Shown: positions 46,599-54,460 of the stretch, one piece after another
Position numbering within the stretch: the first letter of the stretch is position 1
How the letters are laid out: the number at the start of each line of letters is the position of its first letter
NCBI GenBank assembly: GCA_903829325.1
Contig: CAIKPM010000069.1
Coordinates: 1 to 64,000, forward strand
DNA length: 64,000 nt
Direction: 5' to 3'
From: an uncultured bacterium
GTDB taxonomy: Bacteria; Vulcanimicrobiota; Vulcanimicrobiia; Vulcanimicrobiales; Vulcanimicrobiaceae
The notes under the pieces: generated by a model
Told to the model about the DNA's origin: nothing
What the model saw: only the letters and a program-made list of their open reading frames with translations
The model's database searches: none
Program-made: the position numbers and the translations under genes

Positions 46599-46668
46599 AG
46601 TCGAAAAAATACTCCGATAAAGATTCCGTGACTCGTTTTTGCTTATTTTAAAGATACTGAGGTAGTTT

Positions 46669-46887
46669 ATGGGTTCGTCCGACTCACACGGGGCGTTTGT
46701 TCCGTCCGAAACTGTTATCGATCTAGCTGCTGCCGTCGATGCGGTTCATGCCCTTGAGAACCGGCAACGTATGACGCGACGTTTGGTGTTCTCCCATGCC
46801 CACACTCAGCCAGGTGCGCAGCTGCTGACGCTCATGTATTCCGACAAGTTACTCAGGCCAGCGGAAGCTGCGCTGAGCTCGGCATAA
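46669..46887 (+). CDS. Small hypothetical protein (72 aa)
   Basis: ATG preceded by GAGGTAG. Short helical-looking protein with VIDLAAAVDAVHALENRQRMTRRLVF. No recognised domain. It stands alone between tadA and tRNA-Ser. It could be spurious, but the ribosome-site-like sequence and regular codon use favour a gene. Confidence 0.45.
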   Translation: MGSSDSHGAFVPSETVIDLAAAVDAVHALENRQRMTRRLVFSHAHTQPGAQLLTLMYSDKLLRPAEAALSSA

Positions 46888-46950
46888 CGCAGAGCAGGTT
46901 ACTTTTGGCAGGGGGCCGCGCTTGGTGAGATAACTGTCTTGCGGGCGCGC

Positions 46951-47038
46951 GGAGAGGTGGTCGAGTGGTTGATGGCACCCGCCTCGAAAGCGGACGAACG
47001 TGATGAGCGTTCCGAGAGTTCGAATCTCTCCCTCTCCG
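46951..47038 (+). tRNA. tRNA-Ser (CGA)
   Basis: Class II cloverleaf: acceptor GGAGAGG with CCTCTCC, anticodon loop CTCGAAA (anticodon CGA), long variable arm, T arm GAGAGTTCGAATCTCTC, discriminator G. Between 46888 and 47209 there is otherwise only the terminator and promoter listed next. Confidence 0.95.
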
Positions 47039-47050
47039 AAGCAAGCACTC

Positions 47051-47085
47051 CTCCCCGCTGTGGCCAGCCTGCAGCGGGGAGTTTT
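47051..47085 (+). terminator. Rho-independent terminator after tRNA-Ser
   Basis: Perfect 10-bp stem CTCCCCGCTG/CAGCGGGGAG (47051-47060 and 47072-47081) followed by TTTTC. Confidence 0.9.
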
Positions 47086-47104
47086 CTTAGCAGCTACTCC
47101 GCAA

Positions 47105-47134
47105 TTGACGCGAGAGAGCTCATCGTGGTAAGGT
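47105..47134 (+). promoter_or_regulatory. Promoter upstream of rpsU
   Basis: TTGACG (47105-47110), 18-base spacer ending TGG, TAAGGT (47129-47134). It lies about 75 bases before the rpsU start. Confidence 0.55.
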
Positions 47135-47209
47135 TGCTTTGGTTTTTGTCCATTTTCGGGTAAGAATACGTTTTCGCACTCTTGTGCGCTAGAGAGGGGA
47201 GGGTTGATT

Positions 47210-47380
47210 ATGGAAGTTCGCATTTCTCCAGGTGAAACAATTGAAAGTGCGCTTCGCCGCTTCAAGAAGATTACGCAAAAAGGCGGGATCCTCGCTGAAG
47301 CTCGCAAGCATGAGTTCTACGAAAAGCGTAGTGTTCGCAAGAAGAAGAAATCGGCAGCCGCACGCAAGCGCCGCACGTAA
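47210..47380 (+). CDS. rpsU: 30S ribosomal protein S21
   Basis: 56 aa. [44 protein letters not shown] and a basic tail are typical of S21 (bS21), which helps mRNA start-site pairing with 16S rRNA on the small subunit. Strong GAGGGGAGGG ribosome site. Single-gene unit between a promoter and a terminator. Confidence 0.97.
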   Translation: MEVRISPGETIESALRRFKKITQKGGILAEARKHEFYEKRSVRKKKKSAAARKRRT

Positions 47381-47402
47381 ATCTCCGAAGATACGCTTCG
47401 GT

Positions 47403-47449
47403 AAATGCCTTCCTCATGCCGATGGGCTATTACGAGGAGGGCATTTTTT
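47403..47449 (+). terminator. Rho-independent terminator after rpsU
   Basis: 13-bp stem (47403-47415 with 47434-47446) pairing AAATGCCTTCCTC with GAGGAGGGCATTT, one G-U pair, followed by a run of T to 47449. Confidence 0.92.
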
Positions 47450-47524
47450 GTTGGAATGCGGCCCCAGATGTGAAGAAGTTGTGATCTTGCTTCCCAGTAT
47501 CTTCATGAACTTTTTGAACCTAGG

Positions 47525-47533
47525 TGCTATACT
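47525..47533 (+). promoter_or_regulatory. Extended -10 promoter of the oxidase operon
   Basis: TGCTATACT matches an extended -10 element, with a predicted start near 47540 and the first ATG at 47551. No convincing -35 hexamer. Confidence 0.5.
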
Positions 47534-47550
47534 GCCGACATGGTCTTGTT

Positions 47551-48294
47551 ATGCCGCTAATGGCATTGCTCTTGATCCTGCTCATGCAGATGCCAGCATC
47601 GATGCAGATGCAGGAGCGTCCGTACATCCCCCAACTCGCAGTGGGCGATGTTGTTCCGGCGGTTCGTCTAATCGACCAGGCCGATCAACCGCTCACCTTT
47701 CGGGGGCAGACCTACCCGACGCTGCTTTCGTTTATGTATACCCGCTGCCCCGATGCGCGAATGTGTCCGCTCGTGACCGCCAAATTCGGACGCTTGGCCG
47801 CCTTGTTAGCGGGCAGCCACATGCGTTTGGTCGAGGTCACACTCGACCCGCAGTTTGATCGACCTGGGGTGCTGCGCCAGTACGCCATGAGCGTACATGC
47901 AGTCGATCCGGCTTGGTTTTTTGCTACGGGGCAGCCCCAAGATATTGCGATGCTAGCGAACCGGCTCGGAATAGCTCCAAGTGGGCAACCAGGTCGCCAA
48001 TTTATCCACGCCGAGGCCTTGGTAATGCTCAGTGGCGATGGGGAGGTCTTGAAGATACTCCCAGGAACCAGCTGGTTGCCCGAAGATGTGGCGGCGGAAG
48101 CAAAATATATTGCGCTGCTCTCATCGAGCCCGTGGCGCCGCATCGAATTGGTCTTACGCTCATCGGCAAGTGCACTCTGCGGCCGGCGAACCAGCGGCGG
48201 GCTACCTACGATTGCAGCTATAGCGATATTTCTTGTGCTCACGACTTTTTTTGCCATGCTGTTGTTACGTATAAAGGTTGGTATTTCACGATGA
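47551..48294 (+). CDS. SCO family copper chaperone-like membrane protein
   Basis: 247 aa. Hydrophobic N-terminal signal or anchor (residues 1-18), thioredoxin-like domain with FMYTRCPDARMCPL, LVEVTLDPQFDRPGVL and the metal-ligand His in FIHAEALVM, then a C-terminal membrane segment (about 220-243). The cysteines are spaced C-x5-C rather than the usual C-x3-C. First gene of the cytochrome oxidase unit; likely assembles its CuA centre. ATGA overlap with the next small gene. Confidence 0.85.
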   Translation: MPLMALLLILLMQMPASMQMQERPYIPQLAVGDVVPAVRLIDQADQPLTFRGQTYPTLLSFMYTRCPDARMCPLVTAKFGRLAALLAGSHMRLVEVTLDPQFDRPGVLRQYAMSVHAVDPAWFFATGQPQDIAMLANRLGIAPSGQPGRQFIHAEALVMLSGDGEVLKILPGTSWLPEDVAAEAKYIALLSSSPWRRIELVLRSSASALCGRRTSGGLPTIAAIAIFLVLTTFFAMLLLRIKVGISR

Positions 48295-48434
48295 CCGTGC
48301 CAGATTCACCCCCGCCATTAACGGAGCCCGCTGAAGAGCCATTGCCCTTGACCCTCCGTTTCGTATTTGTCATCGGGGCAATTATTACGGTGGGCTGGTT
48401 TGTGATGCTTTGGCTATTAAAGGAACGCTGGTAA
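48291..48434 (+). CDS. Small membrane subunit, likely oxidase subunit IIa
   Basis: 47 aa: a Pro-rich cytoplasmic start (PDSPPPLTEPAEEPLPL) followed by one membrane helix (RFVFVIGAIITVGWFVMLW) and a basic end. Size, topology and position directly before subunit II match subunit IIa of ba3-type oxidases (the single-helix CbaD-like subunit). Overlaps the SCO stop by 4 bases. Confidence 0.75.
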   Translation: MTVPDSPPPLTEPAEEPLPLTLRFVFVIGAIITVGWFVMLWLLKERW

Positions 48435-48438
48435 GACG

Positions 48439-48918
48439 ATGAACGAATCCATTCATATGCATCGCGCTGAAAAGCTCTGGTTACGCTTTGGTTTTCTGAT
48501 GCTCGCTATTTTTCTGGCAACGATCACCACGGCGTCCATCATCGATGGAATTAGCCCACCAAGTCGCGTGCAAACGATCGACCCGACAAAAGTTGCTCAG
48601 ACACCGCCGTTTGATCATCCAGGCGTGCGAAAAATTTCTCCGGGGCATTATGAAGTCTATTATGTCGCCCAGATTTTTTCGTTCAACCCCCAGAGTATTT
48701 CGATCCCGGTAGGATCGCATGTCACGTTTTATATCACGAGCAGCGATGTCGAACATGGCTTCTACATACCCGCTACCGGTGTGAATACAATGGTGACGCC
48801 AGGTTGGGTTAGTTCGGTATCCCATACGTTTACCAAAACTGGAAAATTTTTGATCGTTTGTCATGAGTATTGCGGTGCAGGCCACCAATTCATGGCTGGC
48901 AGTATAGAGGTACAATAA
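48439..48918 (+). CDS. Cytochrome c oxidase subunit II, ba3 type
   Basis: 159 aa, the short form with one N-terminal membrane helix (about residues 14-36). The cupredoxin domain holds the CuA ligands: His in SDVEHGFYIPATG and the cluster CHEYCGAGHQFM near the C-terminus. Electron entry site from cytochrome c. Its stop lies 2 bases before the subunit I ATG. Confidence 0.94.
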   Translation: MNESIHMHRAEKLWLRFGFLMLAIFLATITTASIIDGISPPSRVQTIDPTKVAQTPPFDHPGVRKISPGHYEVYYVAQIFSFNPQSISIPVGSHVTFYITSSDVEHGFYIPATGVNTMVTPGWVSSVSHTFTKTGKFLIVCHEYCGAGHQFMAGSIEVQ

Positions 48919-48920
48919 CG

Positions 48921-50564
48921 ATGTTATCCACCCAATCTCCGCTACGCAATGCCGAGAACCGGCTGATCTTATGGCATATTTATACGGCCACAGGAGCCTT
49001 GGCACTTGGCGCTCTTTTTGGTTTATTGCAAGGCTTTTCGCGCGCCAATTTTCTTGTGATGCCGAGCTGGTTTGATTATTATCGGATGCTGACGGCTCAC
49101 GGTGTCTTGATGGCTCTCGTCTTTACCACATTTTTCATCACCGGGTTATGCACGTTTGCGGTCTATCGCCAGATTGAGCGGAGTGAACGCAGCTTGACAC
49201 TCGCCTGGGTGAGCTATGCAACCATGCTGGTTGGCACCGCGATGGCTGCGATCACGATTTTGAGCGGCAATGCAAGTGTACTCTACACCTTTTATGCTCC
49301 GCTCAAAGCTTCGCCATGGTTTTATTTTGGTGCGACCTTGCTCGTACTCGGTACCTGGGGTGTGGCAGCTGATATTTTTGCGAACGTCATCTGGTGGAAG
49401 AAACGCAACCCCGATACCTTAATTCCCTTATCGGCCTTCATGGCCGCAACAACGTTCCTGATGTGGATTATCGCCACGCTGGGAGTCGTTGCTGAAATGG
49501 CCTTGCTGATTCCGTGGTCGCTAGGCTGGACTCCCGGGATTGACGTTGAGTTAACCCGCATGCTCTTTTGGTACTTTGGTCATCCGTTGGTCTATTTCTG
49601 GATCATGGGCGCTTATTTAATCTGGTATACCGTTATTCCAACAACGTTCGGTGGGCGAGTATTCAGCGATGCGTTGACACGCCTCTCGTTCCTGATTCTA
49701 CTCTTACTCTCAACTCCAGTCGGTATTCACCATCAATTTATGGATCCGGGCATTTCCTCGCAATGGAAATGGTTGCACACGATGCTCACCTATGGCGTGG
49801 TCATCCCATCGTTCATGACCGCCTTCGCCATCTTTGCAAGCTTTGAATTAGCCGCGCGGCGTGCAGGCGTGCGCGGATTTTGGGCCACCATCCGCTTTTT
49901 GCCCTGGGGCAACCCCGTTTTTACGAGTGCTGCCTTAGCGATGCTCTTGTTCATCCCGGGTGGTTTTGGCGGGATTGTGAATTCTTCGTACGCGATGGAT
50001 GCGCTCGTCCATAATACGATGTGGGTCGTCGGTCATTTCCACATCACCGTGGGCGGGCCAGTCGCGCTTACCTTTATAGGTGCTGCTTATGGGCTCGTAC
50101 CGGTACTCACCGGTCGGAAATTATTTGCGCCGAAAGTTGCTCTTGCACAAGCATGGCTGTGGTTTGTCGGAATGACGATTATGTCACTCTCGATGCACTG
50201 GGCTGGGCTCTTAGGTGCCCCGCGCCGCACGTCCGATGTCACCTATATGGGCGCCTCGGGAGCACAGACCTGGCATGGCGAGATGCTAGGTACGGCTCTT
50301 GGCGGGACGATTCTTTTCATCAGTATCGCTCTGTTTGTGTACGTTGCAGTGGGTACACTCATCTGGAACAAGCCGGAATCTGCCCCGAGTGATTTCGCGT
50401 TCGCTCCGCTTGAGCCCGAAGCACTACCGACCCCAGCCGTTTTTGATCGCCTCCCTCGCTGGGGCGCCGTAGCCATCCTTTTAGCGGTACTTGCCTACGC
50501 TGGCCCGCTTCAAGAGCAGCTCTCTCAACATCATTATCTTGCCCCTGGCATGAGAACGTGGTAA
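48921..50564 (+). CDS. Cytochrome c oxidase subunit I, ba3 type
   Basis: 547 aa from ATG 48921 (the open frame begins earlier, inside subunit II). Twelve or more membrane helices. HGVLMALVFTTFFITG gives the low-spin haem His, FGHPLVYFWIMGAYLIWY the CuB His and Tyr, HHQFMDPG the CuB His pair, and GHFHITVGGPVAL the haem ligand. Heme-copper oxidase type B: proton-pumping terminal oxidase that reduces O2 to water. Confidence 0.95.
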   Translation: MLSTQSPLRNAENRLILWHIYTATGALALGALFGLLQGFSRANFLVMPSWFDYYRMLTAHGVLMALVFTTFFITGLCTFAVYRQIERSERSLTLAWVSYATMLVGTAMAAITILSGNASVLYTFYAPLKASPWFYFGATLLVLGTWGVAADIFANVIWWKKRNPDTLIPLSAFMAATTFLMWIIATLGVVAEMALLIPWSLGWTPGIDVELTRMLFWYFGHPLVYFWIMGAYLIWYTVIPTTFGGRVFSDALTRLSFLILLLLSTPVGIHHQFMDPGISSQWKWLHTMLTYGVVIPSFMTAFAIFASFELAARRAGVRGFWATIRFLPWGNPVFTSAALAMLLFIPGGFGGIVNSSYAMDALVHNTMWVVGHFHITVGGPVALTFIGAAYGLVPVLTGRKLFAPKVALAQAWLWFVGMTIMSLSMHWAGLLGAPRRTSDVTYMGASGAQTWHGEMLGTALGGTILFISIALFVYVAVGTLIWNKPESAPSDFAFAPLEPEALPTPAVFDRLPRWGAVAILLAVLAYAGPLQEQLSQHHYLAPGMRTW

Positions 50565-50571
50565 CCACACA

Positions 50572-51066
50572 ATGAGCCATATCGACGAGCATCTGGAAGT
50601 TCAGTGCCCCCTCGCTCAAGCAGCACTGCGGTTGCGGCATTTTTTCCAAAGCCACGGGAATGCTGCAGGCGATGTGGCGCGGCTAGCCTTGGGGGTGGAT
50701 CTTCCTCTCCCAGGCACGGCGCCACTCGCTTTGGCTCGATCGGTCATTATCACGATGCAACCGCACGTTCTCAAAAGTGATATGACGCCTCGTTACCGAG
50801 TTCAATGGGCGCCGGAGGAACCAGGGCCCTTCCCGCTGTTCGCAGGTGAAATCGTCGTTGAGGCAAGCGAAGATTATAATGACTTCGTCTTGCGACTTTG
50901 GGGTGACTATACTCCCCCGCTTGGTGCATTAGGGAAAGGCTTTGACAGAGCACTTGGGAATCGCCTTGCGAGCGCGACTGCGCGCCACTTATTAGGACAG
51001 ATTCAGCAGCACATCGAGCAAGCATTCGAGGCTGACGAAGCGCGCAAATTGCCATCGCCGAGCTAG
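50572..51066 (+). CDS. SRPBCC-like hypothetical protein
   Basis: 164 aa. SVIITMQPHVLKSDMTPRYRVQWAPE, FAGEIVVEASEDYNDFVLRLWGDYTPPLGALGKGFDRALGNRLASATARHLL shows the LxGxYxPP-GxxxD pattern and C-terminal helix seen in helix-grip (SRPBCC) proteins. Sits 7 bases after the oxidase and before the desaturase, probably in the same transcript. Role unknown. Confidence 0.6.
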   Translation: MSHIDEHLEVQCPLAQAALRLRHFFQSHGNAAGDVARLALGVDLPLPGTAPLALARSVIITMQPHVLKSDMTPRYRVQWAPEEPGPFPLFAGEIVVEASEDYNDFVLRLWGDYTPPLGALGKGFDRALGNRLASATARHLLGQIQQHIEQAFEADEARKLPSPS

Positions 51067-51134
51067 CCCATTTCCCTTGAAAGCTGGGCTGCGAAAGCCT
51101 ATATCCGTTGCCTTTTTTACCCCAAGAGGTTTTG

Positions 51135-52070
51135 ATGACTGAACAAACCACCGCAAGCGATGCAAGCAGCAAGCATGCGGCCACCCTCGCTCAGCGCCCG
51201 GCTCATCCGCACATCGTGACTGGCGTTGCGCTCGCAAGCTTCCACGTTGCCGCTTGTTTGGCGTTTTTTCCCCAGTTTTTTTCGTGGAGCGCGGTTGCCG
51301 TCTGCTTTACTCTCTATTTTATCACTGGGTGTCTGGGCGTGACGCTCGGCTTCCATCGCTTACTGACGCATCGTAGTTTGCGCGTGCCGCGCGCGCTCGA
51401 GTATTTTCTTGCGATCTGCGGTACCTTGGCGCTTGAAGGTGGGCCAATCGAATGGATCTCGACACACCGAGCGCATCATAAGTATTCGGATACCCCGATG
51501 GATCCGCACGATGTGCACAAGGGTTTTTGGTGGAGTCATTGCGTATGGCTGGTCGCTCCAAACCCCGCTCGCTTGACCGACGAAGAAGAGCAGCATTTTG
51601 GCCATGACCTTGCGAGTGATCCATTCTATCGTTTCCTAGAACGCGCTATGATTCCGATGCAAATTGCATTGGCGCTAGGGCTCTTCTTGGTGGGTGGATG
51701 GTCTTGGTTGATCTGGGGTGGCTTTGTGCGCCTGGTATTGGTCTATCACATTACCTGGTTCGTCAATAGTGCAGCTCACGATTCGGGCTACCAAACCTAC
51801 GACGCAAAGGATCTCTCCACCAATAATTGGTGGGTCGCATTCCTCGCTTGGGGTGAGGGCTGGCACAACAATCACCACGCTTTCCCGTTTTCAGCGCGGC
51901 ATGGCCTCAAATGGTATGAATTTGATTTCACCTGGCTCACGATCAATTTCCTCAAACACCTTGGGATTGCTCGGGACATCAAGCTGCCAACCGACGCGAT
52001 GCTACATCGTTTTAAAAAAGCTCCCACAGCTAGTCCGCTGACGCGTCCCGTGAGCAGCGTTTCGCCCTGA
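51135..52070 (+). CDS. Acyl-CoA/acyl-lipid fatty acid desaturase
   Basis: 311 aa from ATG 51135 (GAGG before it). Integral membrane di-iron desaturase: His boxes HRLLTH, HRAHH and HNNHH (in EGWHNNHHAFPFSARHG), with four hydrophobic segments. Introduces a double bond, probably delta-9, into membrane fatty acids; electrons and O2 are needed, consistent with the neighbouring aerobic oxidase. Its stop appears to overlap the regulator start (CTGA). Confidence 0.92.
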   Translation: MTEQTTASDASSKHAATLAQRPAHPHIVTGVALASFHVAACLAFFPQFFSWSAVAVCFTLYFITGCLGVTLGFHRLLTHRSLRVPRALEYFLAICGTLALEGGPIEWISTHRAHHKYSDTPMDPHDVHKGFWWSHCVWLVAPNPARLTDEEEQHFGHDLASDPFYRFLERAMIPMQIALALGLFLVGGWSWLIWGGFVRLVLVYHITWFVNSAAHDSGYQTYDAKDLSTNNWWVAFLAWGEGWHNNHHAFPFSARHGLKWYEFDFTWLTINFLKHLGIARDIKLPTDAMLHRFKKAPTASPLTRPVSSVSP

Positions 52071-52777
52071 ACACCAGTGTCCCACGCAAGATCCTCTTGG
52101 TCGACGATGAACCGCCGCTCCGAGAGGTTGTTGCGCAGTATCTTAAGGACGACGGTTTCGTCGTTGTTGAAGCGGGCGATGGACCGACCGCCATCGCTCG
52201 CTTTGAGCAACATCAACCCGATTTACTCGTCCTCGATATTAATCTGCCTGGCTATCCTGGCACGGAAGTTCTACGCCGAGTGCGTGCTCAGCGGGATGTC
52301 CCGGTGCTCTTTTTGACGGCCCGCGCGACCGAAATCGATCGTGTGCTCGGCCTTGAATTGGGCGCGGATGATTACTTGGGCAAGCCGTTTAGCCCGCGAG
52401 AGTTAGTGGCCAGAGTCCGAAGTATCTTGCGTCGCTCACAGCGTCGCGGAGCTGCGCTGACTGATTTCGCTTCAGTGGTTCAGCGTGTCGGAGGACTGAC
52501 GATTAATCCACTGGCTCACGAAGTCCATCTCGATGGAAATCCGATCACTCTCACACCGACTCAATTTTCTTTGCTTGAAGTCTTTGCTGCACACGTCGGC
52601 CAAACCCTAACGCGTGACCAGCTCATACGGCATCTGCGCGCCGATGGAGATGTCTTTGACCGCACACTCGATCGCCATATTGCGAATTTGCGCGCCAGGC
52701 TCGAGCCCGAACCCAATCGCCCGCGCTATATCGTGACGGTGTTTGGTCTTGGCTATAAACTGGTGGAACCGCAATGA
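52067..52777 (+). CDS. OmpR/PhoB-type response regulator, CTG start
   Basis: 236 aa. Receiver domain with acidic pair DDEPP, phospho-Asp in LLVLDINLPGYPG, Thr in FLTARA and Lys in YLGKPF; winged-helix domain from about residue 145 with GGLTINPLAHEVHLDG and FDRTLDRHIANLRARLEP. In frame, TAG at 52031-52033 is followed by no ATG, GTG or TTG until 52097, which would cut off the first strand KILLVDDE. CTG 52067 overlaps the desaturase stop as CTGA and restores the full fold. Confidence 0.92.
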   Translation: MNTSVPRKILLVDDEPPLREVVAQYLKDDGFVVVEAGDGPTAIARFEQHQPDLLVLDINLPGYPGTEVLRRVRAQRDVPVLFLTARATEIDRVLGLELGADDYLGKPFSPRELVARVRSILRRSQRRGAALTDFASVVQRVGGLTINPLAHEVHLDGNPITLTPTQFSLLEVFAAHVGQTLTRDQLIRHLRADGDVFDRTLDRHIANLRARLEPEPNRPRYIVTVFGLGYKLVEPQ

Positions 52778-53442
52778 ATCACGCTTTGCACGAGTTGCGC
52801 AATCAGCTGGCGGTCGTTCGCGCGAATGTCGAAGCGTTTCGTGATGGCGTCTTCTTGCCAACCCCCGAACGCTGCACCGCTGTACTCCATGCCTTAAGCG
52901 ACGCTTCGACCTTGTTGGAACAGCTCGTTCGTCCGAGCGAAGGCGATACAAGCTCGCTGCCAACCGAGCTCAGACGAGTGAATATTTGTGCTGTGATCAC
53001 GAAAACGCTCCTCGCCCTCGAAGCAAACGCACACGAACGGCAAATCACTTTACGGGTGCAGCGCTGCAGTCACCAGCGTACTGCGTGTCAACGTTTTATG
53101 GCTGACCCCGTACGTATTGCCGAAATTTTGCAAAATGTCGTCATGAACGCAATCCGCTATACGCCGGTTGGGGGGAGTATCGAAATCGATTGTCGTCGCA
53201 ACTCGGGCGAATTAGTCCTGAGCGTGCTCGATAGTGGTCCTGGCGTCACGAACGATGAGATCAGCAGCATTTTCGAAGCCGGCTTTCGCGGTAGCGCAGC
53301 CCACAACGTAGCGGGAAGCGGGGTCGGTTTGGCCTTGGCCAAGCAGTTTGTTGAAGCCCAAGGTGGCCGCATCGAGGTCAATACCCAACCAAATCAAGGG
53401 GCAGAATTTACGATCCACCTGCCAGGCACATTACTCGCTTAG
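52774..53442 (+). CDS. Soluble histidine kinase lacking a sensor domain
   Basis: 222 aa, ATGA overlap with the response regulator gene. The phospho-acceptor box LHELRNQLAVV begins at residue 5, so there is no sensor or membrane segment. The ATPase part has the N box NVVMNAIRYTPVGG, G1 DSGPGV, F box FEAGFRG and G2 GSGVGLALAKQF. Partner of the upstream regulator; input must come from another protein or from the dimerisation region itself. Confidence 0.9.
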   Translation: MNHALHELRNQLAVVRANVEAFRDGVFLPTPERCTAVLHALSDASTLLEQLVRPSEGDTSSLPTELRRVNICAVITKTLLALEANAHERQITLRVQRCSHQRTACQRFMADPVRIAEILQNVVMNAIRYTPVGGSIEIDCRRNSGELVLSVLDSGPGVTNDEISSIFEAGFRGSAAHNVAGSGVGLALAKQFVEAQGGRIEVNTQPNQGAEFTIHLPGTLLA

Positions 53443-53515
53443 CTTGGCGCAAGAGTTTGGGGGTTTTGCTGGAACGGGTGCTCGGCTTTTGTTATGAGGT
53501 AGAGGTAAGAATAGC

Positions 53516-53965
53516 GTGGCGACGATCAAAGAGCAGGTTGATGCTGATTTAAAAGATGCGATGCGGGCGAAGGACAAACTCCGAGTAGAGACCCTGCGTT
53601 CAATTCTTTCTGCGTTTTCGTACCGTCGCATTGACGCCGGCCATGACCTTTCCGCTGAAGAGCAGAACGAAGTTGTGACCAAGCTCGTCAAGCAACGCAC
53701 CGACTCGATCAGTGAATTTGCGAAAGCTGGTCGCCAAGAATTGGTCGAAAAGGAAACCGCCGAACGCGATATTCTCAAAACCTATCTTCCACCAATGATG
53801 GATGAGGCTGAGGTTCTAGCGATTGTCCGTGAAGTATTGGGCGGACTCGCGCCGGAGGCGCGCAACCAAGCGGGCGCAATGAAAGTTCTCGTTCCCCGCC
53901 TCAAAGGCAAGGCAGACGGCAATCTGATCCGTCAACTCGTGCTCCAAGAACTCGCCGCGGCTTAG
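53516..53965 (+). CDS. yqeY: YqeY/GatB-like domain protein
   Basis: 149 aa, GTG start. IKEQVDADLKDAMRAKDKLRVETLRSIL and NQAGAMKVLVPRLKGKADGNLIRQLVLQEL are the YqeY family ends. Related to the tail domain of GatB, and linked to tRNA or ribosome-related roles; the precise function is not known. Followed 12 bases later by ybeY. Confidence 0.94.
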   Translation: MATIKEQVDADLKDAMRAKDKLRVETLRSILSAFSYRRIDAGHDLSAEEQNEVVTKLVKQRTDSISEFAKAGRQELVEKETAERDILKTYLPPMMDEAEVLAIVREVLGGLAPEARNQAGAMKVLVPRLKGKADGNLIRQLVLQELAAA

Positions 53966-53977
53966 CCGCCCGTTCCT

Positions 53978-54460
53978 ATGCCGGTTACGCTCTACTTGCG
54001 CAATGCGACCCGTAAGACCGGCCTTGATTTGACGCTCGTCCGACGGGATATCGACGTTTTGATGTCTGCTGTGGGTGAAGCTGACTCGAGCTTGTCGCTT
54101 TCGTTCGTGCGTGATCCCGAAATCCGCGAACTCAATCGGCTTCACCGCCATAAAGATACTCCTACCGACGTCTTGAGTTTCCCGATGGAGCCTGATCTCG
54201 ATGATGTCGAGCGCCTGATCGGCGATATCGTGATTAGCCTTGATACCGCAGCGCGGCAGGCCGCGGCGTATGACGCGAGTTTGCAAACCGAAGTACAACG
54301 GTTGTTGATCCACGGCATCCTACATTTACTAGGTCATGATCATATGGAAGCTGACGAAAGAGCGGTGATGGAAGCGGAGGAGCGGCGCCTCGCAGATAGC
54401 GTCGGGATGCCGTGGCCCTATCTCGATGCGCATCGCACTGGTGAAGATGTCAACGCCTAA
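53978..54460 (+). CDS. ybeY: Endoribonuclease YbeY (rRNA maturation)
   Basis: 160 aa. Single-strand endoribonuclease for 16S rRNA 3' processing and 70S quality control. HKDTPTDVLSFPME and the zinc site HGILHLLGHDH (H-x3-H-x5-H) are complete. The next gene starts inside its 3' end. Confidence 0.96.
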   Translation: MPVTLYLRNATRKTGLDLTLVRRDIDVLMSAVGEADSSLSLSFVRDPEIRELNRLHRHKDTPTDVLSFPMEPDLDDVERLIGDIVISLDTAARQAAAYDASLQTEVQRLLIHGILHLLGHDHMEADERAVMEAEERRLADSVGMPWPYLDAHRTGEDVNA

